From Candidatus Gastranaerophilales bacterium (GTDB lineage Bacteria > Cyanobacteriota > Vampirovibrionia > Gastranaerophilales > Gastranaerophilaceae), in NCBI GenBank assembly GCA_944325005.1, contig CALUYO010000005.1, positions 62,001 to 126,000 on the forward strand: a DNA stretch of 64,000 bases, read 5' to 3'. Within the stretch, counting starts at the first letter, position 1; every line of letters begins with the position of its first letter. Positions 24,666 to 34,708 of this stretch are shown one piece after another. Position numbers and translations under genes: made by a program. The notes beneath the pieces were generated by a model that worked only from the letters and a program-made list of their open reading frames with translations, searched no databases and was not told where the DNA came from.

Positions 24666-26956
24666 GCTCTTTTTAATTCATACACTCTGAATTCGCTTGC
24701 ATCAAGTTTATCAAAATGCAATGTAGATGTTTCCGAATCAAAATTGCTTGATACAAATTCATAACCGTCAATATAATATTCTTTTTGAATAGTATAATCA
24801 GACGGCAGATTAATCGTTTTATCAAAAACCGGTTCTCCATGCATAATTTCTGAATAACTCTGGTTATTTTCGTCAAACATTGTTACACGTTCGTTTGTGT
24901 ATTTATAATTTGATACAACAAGGTAGGCAGTTTTTTCCGGAACTTTTGAAATAATCCATGCAGAAAAGCCGTCATCATCCTGGATTATTATTTGGGCTTC
25001 ACCGTTTGATATTATCTGGTTATTTTTTACAAATACATCTATTGCGTTGAATTTTTTATAGAAGTCGTAATGCTTTTCACGGGGCATTGATATTTCTTCA
25101 CCTATAACACTTTCTATTCCTCGTTTTGTAAAGCTTTCATCCCCGTCAACATAGAGCATAGGACGTTCTGCAAATTTCCCGCCGGGTAAAAATTTATATT
25201 TAAACCATTTATATAATGCACCGTTTTCTCCAAGTTGTCCCGGATATTGATCTATACATCTAAATTCTCCGTCCTGATTATTGTATGTTTTTAAAATAGA
25301 AAGTTTTTCTCCGTCTTTAAAATTTACATTATAATTTGCAAGATGCTGATTATCCTCTGTTATTTTTTCAGGAGTTTTCTCACATTGGGATACAATATCG
25401 TTTCCCCATAAAAGATCAAAATTCATGCCTTTATGGTATTCTTTGAGAAAATCATCCCATAACATATATTCGGCAAGAGCCCCAAAATAAGGAATTTTGT
25501 TTTTCATAGTTTTATTAAGTTTATTGAGCACAACTCTTGGTGCTCTATAGCTTATTGGTCTGCCTTTATCTTCTGAGACTTTATCTACGATATGATCAAT
25601 ATGATCTACTCTGAATCCGTCAAAATTATATTCTTTCTGCAGATTAACCATGTAGTCTACAAAGTAATCTATCACAGCAGTATTGAAACTTCCGTTTTCA
25701 AGATAGCAGAAATAATAAGGTGTCTGGCAGTCAAGGTTTGCAAAGTTAGTAACATCTTCTCCTTTATAATCATAATGCTTAAAGGTTGGATAACCGCCGC
25801 ACTCGCTCATTTTGTCATAAACAGGAACTCCTGCGGAACACCATGCGCCTCCCGGAGCGGGCCATAAGCCTTCTTTTATCAGTTCCTGTATAGCCTCAAT
25901 CTGTTTTGTAATATCATCTTCCGTAAGTTTTTGGTTTGGTTTAAAGTCATGAATTTTAGCTACAATATCTCTTGCGCGTTTATGAATTTTTGCCTGATTT
26001 TCTTTTTGCATCATAATATCCGAGAGTTTTTTCTTTGCCTCGGTCATTAGACTGTCAAAAGTGTCGTAAATATTTTTGTAATGTGTGCTTAAATCTCCCG
26101 AAGTACCATTTTGAGAATCTTTATAAATGTTTTTAACAAGTTCAACATCTTCATCATCAAAAGATTCCGGCATATTTTTTGCAATTCTGTCTATATTTTC
26201 GTCCAGTTCTTTATTTAATATATTAATATCAAACCATCTGGCAATTTCTGGATTTGCAAGAACTGCTTTTGAAAATCGTCCGGTCTGCGGAAGTATATCA
26301 TAAATTACCGGATGCCCCGCAAGTTGGGACAGAGCAATAAATGTTTTTACCTGTTCTTTTGCATTCAAGCCTGTAAGTTTTTCAATATTTTCATCAAAAA
26401 GTTTTTCGCTAATTTCTGAACTTTTAGGAAGATAGGCACAGCCAAATTCTCTCGGGTGAAACGGAATTAAATATATTGTTGTATTAAATATATTATTTTC
26501 TAAATTCCCGGTAGGTAAAATAAGAAGCTGGCGAAGCCAGTCCATAAATTTCCCTGTTTCTTTAGTTTTATTTCCGTCGCCAAGTCCCGCAAGATTTATA
26601 AGTTTTATGTCATGTCCTTCTTTCTGAATCCAGGATGAATTTTTTACATTATTCCTTGCAAGAACACTTATTTTATCATTAGTAAAAATAAATTGTCCGT
26701 TTTTTAAAACACCGTTATCTGCCCATTTTATTTCCAGCCCGTATAAAATTTCTTCAGGAGTGAGTTCCTCAAGAGCTTTAATATATGGATAAGGAAGGTA
26801 GCCGTATTTTTTTATTAAACTGCTTAATTCCTGCTTTCTTGTATCTGATATTTTATCTGAAGGATAAGCTTGTTTTAAAGCTGTATATACTTTATTTAAT
26901 CTTTCACATTTATCTTCTTGTGCGCTATTCTTTTTCCCGAAAAGGAATTCCAACAT
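24662..26956 (-). CDS. GH13 (alpha-amylase family) glycoside hydrolase or transglycosidase, 764 aa
   Basis: The catalytic barrel is in the C-terminal half: FDGFRVDHIDHI (about residue 453) supplies the nucleophile Asp in the GH13 region II pattern, FGALAEYMLWDD gives a likely acid/base Glu, and a GVPVYDKM segment lies upstream. The first 350 residues hold no recognised domain and are unusually long, with IYLIPFHPREFGCAYLP. There is no signal peptide, so the enzyme acts in the cytosol on alpha-glucans, maltodextrins or sucrose-like sugars. glgA and pgi are in the window, which fits glycogen turnover. Substrate and reaction direction are unknown. AAAGGGAGTG precedes the ATG. Confidence 0.75.
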   Translation of the reverse strand: MLEFLFGKKNSAQEDKCERLNKVYTALKQAYPSDKISDTRKQELSSLIKKYGYLPYPYIKALEELTPEEILYGLEIKWADNGVLKNGQFIFTNDKISVLARNNVKNSSWIQKEGHDIKLINLAGLGDGNKTKETGKFMDWLRQLLILPTGNLENNIFNTTIYLIPFHPREFGCAYLPKSSEISEKLFDENIEKLTGLNAKEQVKTFIALSQLAGHPVIYDILPQTGRFSKAVLANPEIARWFDINILNKELDENIDRIAKNMPESFDDEDVELVKNIYKDSQNGTSGDLSTHYKNIYDTFDSLMTEAKKKLSDIMMQKENQAKIHKRARDIVAKIHDFKPNQKLTEDDITKQIEAIQELIKEGLWPAPGGAWCSAGVPVYDKMSECGGYPTFKHYDYKGEDVTNFANLDCQTPYYFCYLENGSFNTAVIDYFVDYMVNLQKEYNFDGFRVDHIDHIVDKVSEDKGRPISYRAPRVVLNKLNKTMKNKIPYFGALAEYMLWDDFLKEYHKGMNFDLLWGNDIVSQCEKTPEKITEDNQHLANYNVNFKDGEKLSILKTYNNQDGEFRCIDQYPGQLGENGALYKWFKYKFLPGGKFAERPMLYVDGDESFTKRGIESVIGEEISMPREKHYDFYKKFNAIDVFVKNNQIISNGEAQIIIQDDDGFSAWIISKVPEKTAYLVVSNYKYTNERVTMFDENNQSYSEIMHGEPVFDKTINLPSDYTIQKEYYIDGYEFVSSNFDSETSTLHFDKLDASEFRVYELKRA

Positions 26957-27057
26957 TTTTACACTCCCTTTTATACTATTAATTATTTATAAAAATATTA
27001 TAACATGATAAATAAATTAAGTATAATTTGAATATTAATTGTATTTTTTACAATAAT

Positions 27058-27075
27058 ATTACCAACATGGGTAAT
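27058..27075. promoter_or_regulatory. inverted repeat upstream of the NarL-type regulator
   Basis: ATTACC / GGTAAT with a six-base centre, about 80 bases before the ATG at 27157. A second, looser repeat (TATCAT, 27093-27098; ATGATA, 27114-27119) lies nearer the gene. These are candidate sites for a dimeric regulator such as the gene product itself. The rest of 26957-27156 is AT-rich without other structure. Confidence 0.4.
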
Positions 27076-27156
27076 GGATTAACACTTATAGATATCATTA
27101 AATAGTCATGTCGATGATAATTTATAAAAGCAATTTATGAAGGAGAGGTGAAAACA

Positions 27157-27846
27157 ATGACACAAAAAGCGGCAGAAGTTCAAACAAAACCAATAAGTGT
27201 AATTATTGTAGAAGATTTTAAACTGACAAGAGTGGGGTTAAGATGTGCATTAAATGCTAATGATGATATAAACGTCGTAGCAGAAGCAGAAGATGCTGTA
27301 GAAGGTTTAAAACTAATTGAGCGGCACAAACCTGATGTTATCCTAATGGATTTGGGACTGCCGGGAATGAATGGTATTGAAGCCATGGTTAAATGTAAAG
27401 AAATGATGTTTGATACAAAAATTATTGCCTTAACCTCTCATGACAGATGCGAAGAAGTTATTGCCGCTTTAAGTTCGGGAGCAAGTGCTTATTGTTTGAA
27501 AGACATTGACCCGAATAAACTTGCAGATGTTGTGCGCGATGTTTCTACAGGAGTATGCTGGATTGATCCTATGGTCGCACAAATGACTTTAAACTCTTTG
27601 CCCAAAATTGATAATATTGGAATTCTTCCTGGAAAATCAAATACTGATGGTCGTGTTCCTCTGACAGAACGAGAATTTGAGGTATTAAAACATCTTGTTT
27701 CAGGGAAAAGCAATACTGAAATTGCAAAAGAACTCATTGTAAGTGTTCATACTGCAAAAGCTCATGTTTGTTCGATTTTACAAAAAATGTGCGTAAATGA
27801 CCGAGTACAGGCTGCGGTCAAAGCTGTTAAAGAAGGTATGGTGTAA
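27157..27846 (+). CDS. NarL/FixJ-type response regulator
   Basis: The receiver domain has SVIIVEDFKLTRVGLR with the acidic pocket, the phosphoacceptor Asp in VILMDLGLPGMNG, Thr in IALTSHD and the conserved Lys in YCLKDID. The C-terminal LuxR-type HTH is LTEREFEVLKHLVSGKSNTE followed by IAKELIVSVHTAKAHVCSIL. I choose ATG 27157 (MTQKAAEV), which has GAGGTG six bases upstream, over GTG 27148. No histidine kinase is adjacent, so it is an orphan. An inverted repeat lies upstream and a perfect terminator follows. Confidence 0.95.
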   Translation: MTQKAAEVQTKPISVIIVEDFKLTRVGLRCALNANDDINVVAEAEDAVEGLKLIERHKPDVILMDLGLPGMNGIEAMVKCKEMMFDTKIIALTSHDRCEEVIAALSSGASAYCLKDIDPNKLADVVRDVSTGVCWIDPMVAQMTLNSLPKIDNIGILPGKSNTDGRVPLTEREFEVLKHLVSGKSNTEIAKELIVSVHTAKAHVCSILQKMCVNDRVQAAVKAVKEGMV

Positions 27847-27874
27847 ATTTAACTTAAGAAGCAATTTATAGAGG

Positions 27875-27903
27875 AAAAGAGGATTTATATTAAATCCTCT
27901 TTT
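27875..27903 (+). terminator. intrinsic terminator of the response-regulator gene
   Basis: A perfect 13-bp stem AAAAGAGGATTTA / TAAATCCTCTTTT with a three-base loop, then CTGCTTTTTT. Confidence 0.85.
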
Positions 27904-27921
27904 CTGCTTTTTTATATTTAT

Positions 27922-28371
27922 TTATACTAAATGATTAAACATGTTTGATATACCTTCAGTATCTTCTCCTAAACTTGTATGAATTTTGTTAATTAAGTTA
28001 CTTTTATCTTCCTTACTTGCCATATATTTATCATATTTTTTAGGAATAATCTGTAATGTATCGAAAATTTTTACAAGTATATCAGCTTTTTCATTATCGG
28101 ATTTTTTATAGATAAAATTTTTAAACCATTCTTTTGATGTATATGCTGTTTGCGGACGAGGAATTATTTCAGCAACGTGTCCTTTTCCGAGTCTGAAAAT
28201 ATGGTTTTTGCTGTTGTTATCATAAACTAATCCAAGCACTCCGGCCTTATCTTTTGTCATTTCTTCAAATATCGCTCTGGTATTTTTTAATCGGTCGGAA
28301 TGTTCAATACAATTAGAAGCAATGCTAAGTTTAGCATTAAAAGATGTATTGTCATTAATTTTTAAATCCAT
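27922..28371 (-). CDS. lineage-specific protein of unknown function, 149 aa
   Basis: No known domain is seen. The N-terminus MDLKINDNTSFNAKLSI carries the S/N-F-x-A/G element at residues 9-15, as in several other orphans here. The body is soluble, basic and helical, with HVAEIIPRPQTAYTSKEWFK. The start ATG has AAAGGG upstream. It is a single gene on the minus strand facing the response regulator tail-to-tail. Confidence 0.65.
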   Translation of the reverse strand: MDLKINDNTSFNAKLSIASNCIEHSDRLKNTRAIFEEMTKDKAGVLGLVYDNNSKNHIFRLGKGHVAEIIPRPQTAYTSKEWFKNFIYKKSDNEKADILVKIFDTLQIIPKKYDKYMASKEDKSNLINKIHTSLGEDTEGISNMFNHLV

Positions 28372-28462
28372 ATGTTTTCCCTTTCATTTTTTGTTGTAGT
28401 TGAAAACATATGATAATTTTTTTTTGCTATTAACGTAGCAAATTGGTAATCTTTCTTAAAAT

Positions 28463-28975
28463 TTACCTGAGTTCCGCTATAATTTTTTCAACATTACGTT
28501 TCAATGTTTCATAATCCAGATTATTTTCAATAATGTAATCCCAGTCCGTTACATTATCAAGTCCGGTTTCTGTTATATCATTTTCTCCGATTAGCTCTCC
28601 ACGGGAAGCCCTTGTTTCTCTTGAAGCTTCAACTCTTATCGCAACAGCACCTGCTGATTTAAAAACTTCGTATTCATGCGGCACTCTGACATCAGTAACT
28701 ATTATATTTCCATCCTGTTCAATAATTTTTTTTAACCAGTAATCAGGATCCTGTTCTCTGCCCCAATTACCAAGATTTATTAAATCCTGTCTGTAAACAG
28801 ACTTGTTTTTTTCTATTTCTTCGTAAGTCAATCCTTTTTCAGCACCATAGGTCAATTTTATAATATCACCCATTGCGCACCTTCTGAAATCAGGCATTTC
28901 TTTGAGCATAATTTTTGCTGCCGTGTCTTTACCTGAATATTGTTTACCTGAAAATATTATTATTTTGTTTGCCAT
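28463..28975 (-). CDS. P-loop kinase resembling phosphomevalonate / dNMP kinases
   Basis: Walker A is FSGKQYSGKDTAAKI at about residues 8-22. The lid region has RQDLINLGNWGREQDPDYW, then IIVTDVRVPHEYE and a GLDNVTDWDYIIENN end. This arrangement (SGKD, R-x2-L-I, R-x-DP-x-W, TDVR, GLDN-x3-D) matches the animal-type phosphomevalonate kinase fold and phage-type deoxynucleotide monophosphate kinases. At 170 aa it is near that size. Which substrate it uses cannot be told. A mevalonate pathway would be unexpected in this lineage, so a nucleotide substrate seems more likely. AAAGGCGG precedes the ATG. Confidence 0.7.
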   Translation of the reverse strand: MANKIIIFSGKQYSGKDTAAKIMLKEMPDFRRCAMGDIIKLTYGAEKGLTYEEIEKNKSVYRQDLINLGNWGREQDPDYWLKKIIEQDGNIIVTDVRVPHEYEVFKSAGAVAIRVEASRETRASRGELIGENDITETGLDNVTDWDYIIENNLDYETLKRNVEKIIAELR

Positions 28976-29130
28976 AGGCCGCCTTTCATAAATAAAGTTA
29001 TCATAACTTAGTTTTTTTGTACACTCTTTTTCTGTTACATTTTTAACAAAAAATTTGCAATTTTGTTATGTTCATCATAGCATAGATAAGCACGTATTTT
29101 ACGTTTGATTTAGTGTAAAAAATACAATAT

Positions 29131-30015
29131 ATGGAATATGTTATGGCTTTAAATTTTCAGGAACTTGTCTTTAATTTACAAAAATTCTGGTCGGATTACG
29201 GTTGTATAATTCAACAGCCTTATGATATTGAAAAAGGGGCATCGACCATGAACCCTGCGACTTTTTTGCGTTCATTGGGGCCTGAACCATGGAATACTGC
29301 AATGATTGAACCATGTAGAAGACCTACTGATGCAAGATATGGCGAAAATCCAAACAGACTGGGACATTACTATCAGTTTCAGGTTATTTTAAAGCCGTCA
29401 CCAGATAATGCTCAGGAACTTTATTTAAAAAGTCTTGAAGCTATGGGAATTGATTTAAAAGAACATGATGTAAGATTTGTTGAAGATAACTGGGAATCCC
29501 CTACTCTTGGTGCGGCCGGTGTCGGCTGGGAGGTTTGGCTTGACGGGATGGAAATTACACAGTTTACTTATTTTCAACAGGTTGGCGGTGTTGAGGTTAG
29601 ACCTGTTGCTCTTGAATTAACTTACGGGCTGGAAAGAATTGCAATGTATCTGCAGAATAAAGAGTCTGTATACGATATTATGTGGAATGATACGCTTAAG
29701 TATGGCGAAATTTTTCTTCAAAACGAAATTGAACAATCAAAATATAATTTTGAAGTAAGTGATGCAAAGGCTTTGTTTACTATGTTTGATTTGTATCAAA
29801 AAGAAGTTGATAATTGTATTAACGCAAAGCTTGTTCTTCCCGCTTACGATTACGTTTTAAAATGCTCGCATACATTTAATTTATTGGATGCAAGAGGCGT
29901 AATCAGTAAAGATGAAAGAATTAACTTTATAAACAGGGTTAGAACAATGGCTTCTGCTGTTGCAAGATTATACGTAGCACAGAGAGAAGAAATGGGTTTC
30001 CCTCTCTGCAAATAA
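29131..30015 (+). CDS. glyQ: glycyl-tRNA synthetase alpha subunit
   Basis: GlyQ is the catalytic core of the alpha2-beta2 type glycyl-tRNA synthetase. The sequence is diagnostic: [70 protein letters not shown] and [11 protein letters not shown]. The length is normal. The start could be ATG 29131 or ATG 29143 (MALNFQEL); the latter fits the family better and has GGA upstream. The beta subunit gene glyS is not in the window, so the two subunits are unlinked here. The heterotetrameric type fits bacteria of the cyanobacterial branch. Confidence 0.97.
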   Translation: MEYVMALNFQELVFNLQKFWSDYGCIIQQPYDIEKGASTMNPATFLRSLGPEPWNTAMIEPCRRPTDARYGENPNRLGHYYQFQVILKPSPDNAQELYLKSLEAMGIDLKEHDVRFVEDNWESPTLGAAGVGWEVWLDGMEITQFTYFQQVGGVEVRPVALELTYGLERIAMYLQNKESVYDIMWNDTLKYGEIFLQNEIEQSKYNFEVSDAKALFTMFDLYQKEVDNCINAKLVLPAYDYVLKCSHTFNLLDARGVISKDERINFINRVRTMASAVARLYVAQREEMGFPLCK

Positions 30016-30030
30016 TAATAAGGAAAATAA

Positions 30031-31623
30031 ATGGCTGAAAAATTTCACCGTGCGACATTTACTCGCAATTTTTTAAAAACTATTACAAGGATTAAAAATC
30101 CTGATGAAATGCTTGCTGAGGCAAAAGCAGAAGGGTTAGAAAAAACTCTTGGAGTTTTTGATTTAATTATTCTGGGTGTAGGAGCTATTATCGGCTCAGG
30201 AATTTTTGCGGTTGTTGGTATTGCTGCCGCAGGCAGTGCTGATGGATCAGCACTTGGTGCTGGACCGGCTCTTGTTGTTTCAATGATAATTGCCGCTATT
30301 GCTTGTATTTTTTCTGCGCTTTGTTATTCTGAATTTGCCACAATGATTCCTGTCGCAGGGGGGGCTTATACATATACTTTTGCGACTCTTGGAGAATTTG
30401 CCGCATGGATGGTCGGCTGGGTTTTGATGCTTGAATATGCAATCGGATTTATAGCGGTTGCGTGTGCTTGGTCAAATCATTTTGTACAATTTTTAAGCGG
30501 ATTTGAAAAAATCCTTCCTGCATGGCTTGCTCATCCTCCGGTTTGGCTCGTTAACGATGCATTCAGTGCGGCTAAGATTGCGTCAAGTGACCCTTCAGTC
30601 AGCATTCCTACAATTTTCGGACTGCCTGTTTGCATAAATCTGCCTGCAATTGTAATAGTTTTGTTAATTACAATGATTCTTGTAAAAGGTACAAAAGATT
30701 CTACCAAAATGGCCGGTTTAATGGTATTTATAAAACTTGCTGTTATTGCATTATTTGTTGTCGCAGGGGCATTTTTCGTAAAGCCTGAAAACTGGACTCC
30801 TTTTGCCCCGAACGGTGCTGCCGGTATTTTTGCGGGTGCATTTTTGATTTTCTTTGCATATATAGGTTTTGATGCTCTTGCAACTGCTGCAGAAGAGTGT
30901 AAAAATCCACAAAAAGATTTACCTGTCGGTATTATCGGCTCGTTAATAATTACAACGATTGTTTATGTTTCTGTAGCTCTTGTTTTAACAGGGCTTATGG
31001 ATACAAGCACTGCAGTGCCTCTGCCTTTTTTAAAGGCTCCTATGGCATATTGTATGTCTTTGCTTAATATGAACTGGGCTGCAGGGTTGATTTCAATCGG
31101 GTCACTTGCTGGTTTGACTTCTGTACTGCTAGTTTTACAAATGGCTTCAACAAGAATTTTGTATGCTATGAGCAGAGACCATTTTATTTCTCAAAGATTT
31201 CAAAAATTACATCCGAAATTTCATACTCCGGCTCTTTTGACATGGACTGTTGGAATTTTAGCCGTTGTCGGGATTTTGACTTTAAACCTTGATGTTGCTG
31301 CGGAACTTTGTAATTACGGAACATTTACTTCATTTATAATAGTTTGTGTTGCAGTTTTAATTTTGCGAAAGACAGACCCCGATAGGCCTCGTCCTTTTAA
31401 AGTGCCCTTTTCTCCGATAATACCGGCTTTGGGAATTATAACATGCGGAGGTTTAATGATTTATAAATCATTACAGCCTTCAGGATCAGCTTTATTATTC
31501 CCTGTATGGTTAGGTGTTGGCGCAATAATTTATCTTCTTTACGGTTTTGTAAGAAACAGACAAAATGAAAATAGAATTCATAATGAAAAAGTGGAACTTA
31601 AAAAACAAGAAATGATGAAATAA
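30031..31623 (+). CDS. APC-superfamily amino-acid permease 1
   Basis: A 530-aa polytopic membrane transporter with about 12-14 helices. GVGAIIGSGIFAVVGIAA is the unwound helix 1 substrate site of APC transporters, and AGGAYTYTFATLGEFAAWMV follows. The C-terminal motif LRKTDPDRPRPFKVPFSP is typical of the cationic amino-acid transporter (CAT/YfnA) branch. It is 15 bases after glyQ, and its stop overlaps the start of a second, closely related permease by one base (TAATG). The substrate is not shown; the CAT branch favours basic or broad-range amino acids. Confidence 0.9.
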   Translation: MAEKFHRATFTRNFLKTITRIKNPDEMLAEAKAEGLEKTLGVFDLIILGVGAIIGSGIFAVVGIAAAGSADGSALGAGPALVVSMIIAAIACIFSALCYSEFATMIPVAGGAYTYTFATLGEFAAWMVGWVLMLEYAIGFIAVACAWSNHFVQFLSGFEKILPAWLAHPPVWLVNDAFSAAKIASSDPSVSIPTIFGLPVCINLPAIVIVLLITMILVKGTKDSTKMAGLMVFIKLAVIALFVVAGAFFVKPENWTPFAPNGAAGIFAGAFLIFFAYIGFDALATAAEECKNPQKDLPVGIIGSLIITTIVYVSVALVLTGLMDTSTAVPLPFLKAPMAYCMSLLNMNWAAGLISIGSLAGLTSVLLVLQMASTRILYAMSRDHFISQRFQKLHPKFHTPALLTWTVGILAVVGILTLNLDVAAELCNYGTFTSFIIVCVAVLILRKTDPDRPRPFKVPFSPIIPALGIITCGGLMIYKSLQPSGSALLFPVWLGVGAIIYLLYGFVRNRQNENRIHNEKVELKKQEMMK

Positions 31624-33176
31624 TGGAATTAAAATCTATAATCACTAATGCTTTAAAAAAGAAAAGCCCCGATGAATTAATAGCTGTAAGTAAAAAATCA
31701 GAGTTGAAAAAGACTTTGAACGTGTTTGACCTAATTGTTTTAGGTATCGGCGCTGTTGTTGGTACAGGTATTTTTACAATAATCGGAACTGCTATACAAG
31801 GTGGTCCGGAAAGTGTCGGAGCAGGTCCTGCTATTATTATATCAATGGTTCTGGCAGCAATTGCTTGTGTATTTTCAGCTCTTTGTTATTCCGAAATTGC
31901 TGCAATGATTCCTGTTGCAGGTAGTGCTTATACATATACTTACGCGACTATGGGCGAATTTATGGCATGGATGGTCGGCTGGATTTTAATGCTTGAGTAT
32001 GCAATAGGCAATATTACGGTTGCATGCGCGTGGACGGGATATTTTGTGCAGTTCCTCAAAGGTTTTAAGCATATATTGCCGGATTTTATTGTGAATTTCC
32101 CGTTATGGCTAAGAACGGATTATCGTTATATGTTTTCATACTGTGATAAATTCGGGCTTGATCCGCATACTCAAATGCCGTTTATTTTTGACAAAATTCC
32201 TGTTGCTATTAATATTCCCGCTATGGTAATTGTTCTTTTTCTTACTATTTTGCTTATCAAAGGTGTAAAAGAGTCTACAAGATTTGCCAGTATTATGGTA
32301 GGTGTAAATATGTTTATGATTTTGTCATTTATTGTTGTAGGTGCGTTTTATGTAAAACCTGAAAACTGGACACCTTTTGCTCCGAACGGTTTTGAAGGCA
32401 TATTTATGGGAGCATTTTTAATCTTTTTTGCATATATAGGATTTGATGCAATTTCAACAACTGCTGAAGAAACTGAAAATCCCCAGAGAGATTTACCGAT
32501 TGCAATCCTTGGAACTTTAATAATCTGTACGATTTTATATGTATGTGTTGCGCTTGTTTTAACTGGTAATGTTCCTTTAGGTCAAATTGATATTCAGGCG
32601 CCTATAGCTCATGCTATGCGTGCAATCGGGATGGATTGGTTTGCAGGTCTTATATCAATTGGTGCGTTGTGTGCTTTGACATCTGTTCTTTTGATTTATC
32701 AGCTAGGAACAACAAGAATTTTATATGCAATGAGCAGGGATAGATTTTTGCCGAAATCATTGCGGCTTATTCATAAAAAATACAGAACTCCTCATGTTTT
32801 GACATGGATTTCAGGTATTGTGGTAATAGTGTGTGCTTTATTTATGGATTTGAATATTTCTGCTGAACTTTGCAATTTCGGGACATTTACTTCGTTCATA
32901 ATAATATGTATTGCAGTTTTGATTTTGAGAAAAACTGATCCGGACAGACCACGTCCTTTTAAAGTCCCGTTTTCACCATTATTTCCTATTTTGGGGATTA
33001 TAACCTGCGGAGGTTTAATGGTTTATTCAATGAAATTTTTGACAACATCGTCATTGTATTTTCCTCTGTGGCTTTTGATGGGGCTTGCAATTTATGCAGG
33101 TTACGGCTATAAACAAAAACGTCTTGAGGAAAAAGTTAAAATTCAAAGACAGAATAAAGCCAAAGTTGAAGTATAG
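31623..33176 (+). CDS. APC-superfamily amino-acid permease 2
   Basis: It has the same architecture as its upstream neighbour, with GIGAVVGTGIFTIIGTAI in helix 1, AGSAYTYTYATMGEFMAWMV, and the same LRKTDPDRPRPFKVPFSP C-terminal motif. The two are clearly a tandem duplication, similar along their whole length but diverged in the loop around residues 155-190. The ATG overlaps the previous stop, so expression is coupled. Two permeases in one operon after glyQ suggest amino-acid scavenging. Confidence 0.9.
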   Translation: MELKSIITNALKKKSPDELIAVSKKSELKKTLNVFDLIVLGIGAVVGTGIFTIIGTAIQGGPESVGAGPAIIISMVLAAIACVFSALCYSEIAAMIPVAGSAYTYTYATMGEFMAWMVGWILMLEYAIGNITVACAWTGYFVQFLKGFKHILPDFIVNFPLWLRTDYRYMFSYCDKFGLDPHTQMPFIFDKIPVAINIPAMVIVLFLTILLIKGVKESTRFASIMVGVNMFMILSFIVVGAFYVKPENWTPFAPNGFEGIFMGAFLIFFAYIGFDAISTTAEETENPQRDLPIAILGTLIICTILYVCVALVLTGNVPLGQIDIQAPIAHAMRAIGMDWFAGLISIGALCALTSVLLIYQLGTTRILYAMSRDRFLPKSLRLIHKKYRTPHVLTWISGIVVIVCALFMDLNISAELCNFGTFTSFIIICIAVLILRKTDPDRPRPFKVPFSPLFPILGIITCGGLMVYSMKFLTTSSLYFPLWLLMGLAIYAGYGYKQKRLEEKVKIQRQNKAKVEV

Positions 33177-33236
33177 ATAGGTAAAAAAATATTAAATTAT
33201 CCTCTCTCTGCTTGTATAAAAAACTTGAGTACATAT

Positions 33237-33261
33237 AATAAGTGTATAAAGTGTACTTATT
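33237..33261. promoter_or_regulatory. inverted repeat upstream of pgi
   Basis: AATAAGT / ACTTATT with an 11-base centre, about 35 bases before the pgi start and near TATAATA. It is a candidate operator; no regulator is known. Confidence 0.35.
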
Positions 33262-33294
33262 AAGAGAGAAAGGTTATTTTAAGAAGGGGTAAAT

Positions 33295-34683
33295 ATGATA
33301 AAACTAGACTATAGGTATTCCGACGAAATGGTTATCGGTCATGAAAACGGCTTAAATCTGCAGGAAGAATTCGATAAGTACAAGGATACTATAGCTCATA
33401 TTATCGCCGACTTAAATAAAAGAAAAGATAAACCAGGTCAGTGGCTTCAATGGATGAATTTAGGATACAGTGAGGAAACTGTCTGGTATGTTAAGGAATA
33501 TGCCGCTATGGTTCAAGGACGTTTTGATAATATTCTTGTTCTTGGAATCGGCGGTTCTGCTCTTGGAGGTCTTGCTGTTACTGAGGCTCTTTTAAAGCCG
33601 TACTGGAATTTGCTCAGCGAAGAACAAAGAAACGGCTTCCCAAAAATCTTCTTTTTGGACAATATTGATCCTGATACAATAAAAGGTCTTTTGGATATTT
33701 TGGATTTAAAGAAAACTTTAGTTAATGTTATTACTAAATCAGGTTCTACTGCAGAAACTATGTCACAATTTATGATTGTTAAAGACAAACTTGAAAAAGA
33801 ACTAGGTGATACATACAGATATAATATTGTTGCAACTACTGATAAAAAAACCGGAATATTAAGACAAATTGCTGAGCAGGAAGGTTATAAAACTTTTGTT
33901 GTTCCAGATGATGTAGGCGGAAGATTTTCTGTATTTTCTGCCGTAGGGCTTTTGCCTTTTGCTCTTGTAGGACTTGATATTGATGAAATTATGAACGGTA
34001 TTAAAGATATGGATTTAGCTTTGAAAAATACCGATATAAGAGAAAATATTGCAGCTCAAAATGCTTTAATTCATTACCTTATGGATACCAAAAAAGGTAA
34101 GAATTTATCTGTTATGATGCCTTATTCAAGCAGATTAAAATATGTTTCAGACTGGTACGTGCAGCTATGGGCTGAGTCTTTGGGCAAAAATAAAGATAAA
34201 GATGGAAATGATGTTCATATTGGTCCTACTCCTATTAAAGCTCTCGGGGCAACTGATCAGCACTCACAAATTCAGCTTTATAATGAAGGGCCAAATGACA
34301 AGGTTATTAATTTTATTAGAGTTGCAGAGTTTGATAATACACTGGAAATACCTAATATTTTTGAATATACCGGAATTGGTTATCTCGGTGGAAAGACGAT
34401 TAATCAGTTGATTAATGCAGAAGCTGATTCTACAAGAGTAGCTTTATCAGATTACAACAGACCGACTATAACCATTACCCTTGAAAAAGTTGATGGATAC
34501 AATGTTGCCCAATTGCTTTATATGCTCGAGGTTCAAACGGCTATTGCCGGAGAATTGTATAACATTAGTACATTTAATCAACCGGGTGTTGAGCAGGCTA
34601 AAAATTATACTTATGCTTTAATGGGCAGGGTTGGTTATGAAGAATCTGCACAGGCTTTGCAGGAAAAAATGGCTGCAGTTTAA
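33295..34683 (+). CDS. pgi: glucose-6-phosphate isomerase
   Basis: Pgi interconverts glucose-6-P and fructose-6-P. The SIS-type sugar-binding region VLGIGGSALGGLAVTEAL, VITKSGSTAETMSQFM, GGRFSVFSAVGLLPFAL and the C-terminal AKNYTYALMG are recognised. The 462-aa length is of the short bacterial type. GAAGGGG precedes the ATG. It is followed 25 bases on by a small exported protein and then trxB, perhaps as one operon. It links the glycogen (glgA), amino-sugar (glmS, nanE) and glycolytic steps seen in the window. Confidence 0.95.
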   Translation: MIKLDYRYSDEMVIGHENGLNLQEEFDKYKDTIAHIIADLNKRKDKPGQWLQWMNLGYSEETVWYVKEYAAMVQGRFDNILVLGIGGSALGGLAVTEALLKPYWNLLSEEQRNGFPKIFFLDNIDPDTIKGLLDILDLKKTLVNVITKSGSTAETMSQFMIVKDKLEKELGDTYRYNIVATTDKKTGILRQIAEQEGYKTFVVPDDVGGRFSVFSAVGLLPFALVGLDIDEIMNGIKDMDLALKNTDIRENIAAQNALIHYLMDTKKGKNLSVMMPYSSRLKYVSDWYVQLWAESLGKNKDKDGNDVHIGPTPIKALGATDQHSQIQLYNEGPNDKVINFIRVAEFDNTLEIPNIFEYTGIGYLGGKTINQLINAEADSTRVALSDYNRPTITITLEKVDGYNVAQLLYMLEVQTAIAGELYNISTFNQPGVEQAKNYTYALMGRVGYEESAQALQEKMAAV

Positions 34684-34708
34684 TATAAGCAGACATGAGA
34701 ATTATTAA

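Noticed and set aside
28420-28445. Hairpin TTTGCTA/TAGCAAA with an adjacent T run as a terminator
   Set aside because: The T run lies on the 5' side of the stem for the plus strand and is an A run after it for the minus strand, so neither direction gives a proper U tract.
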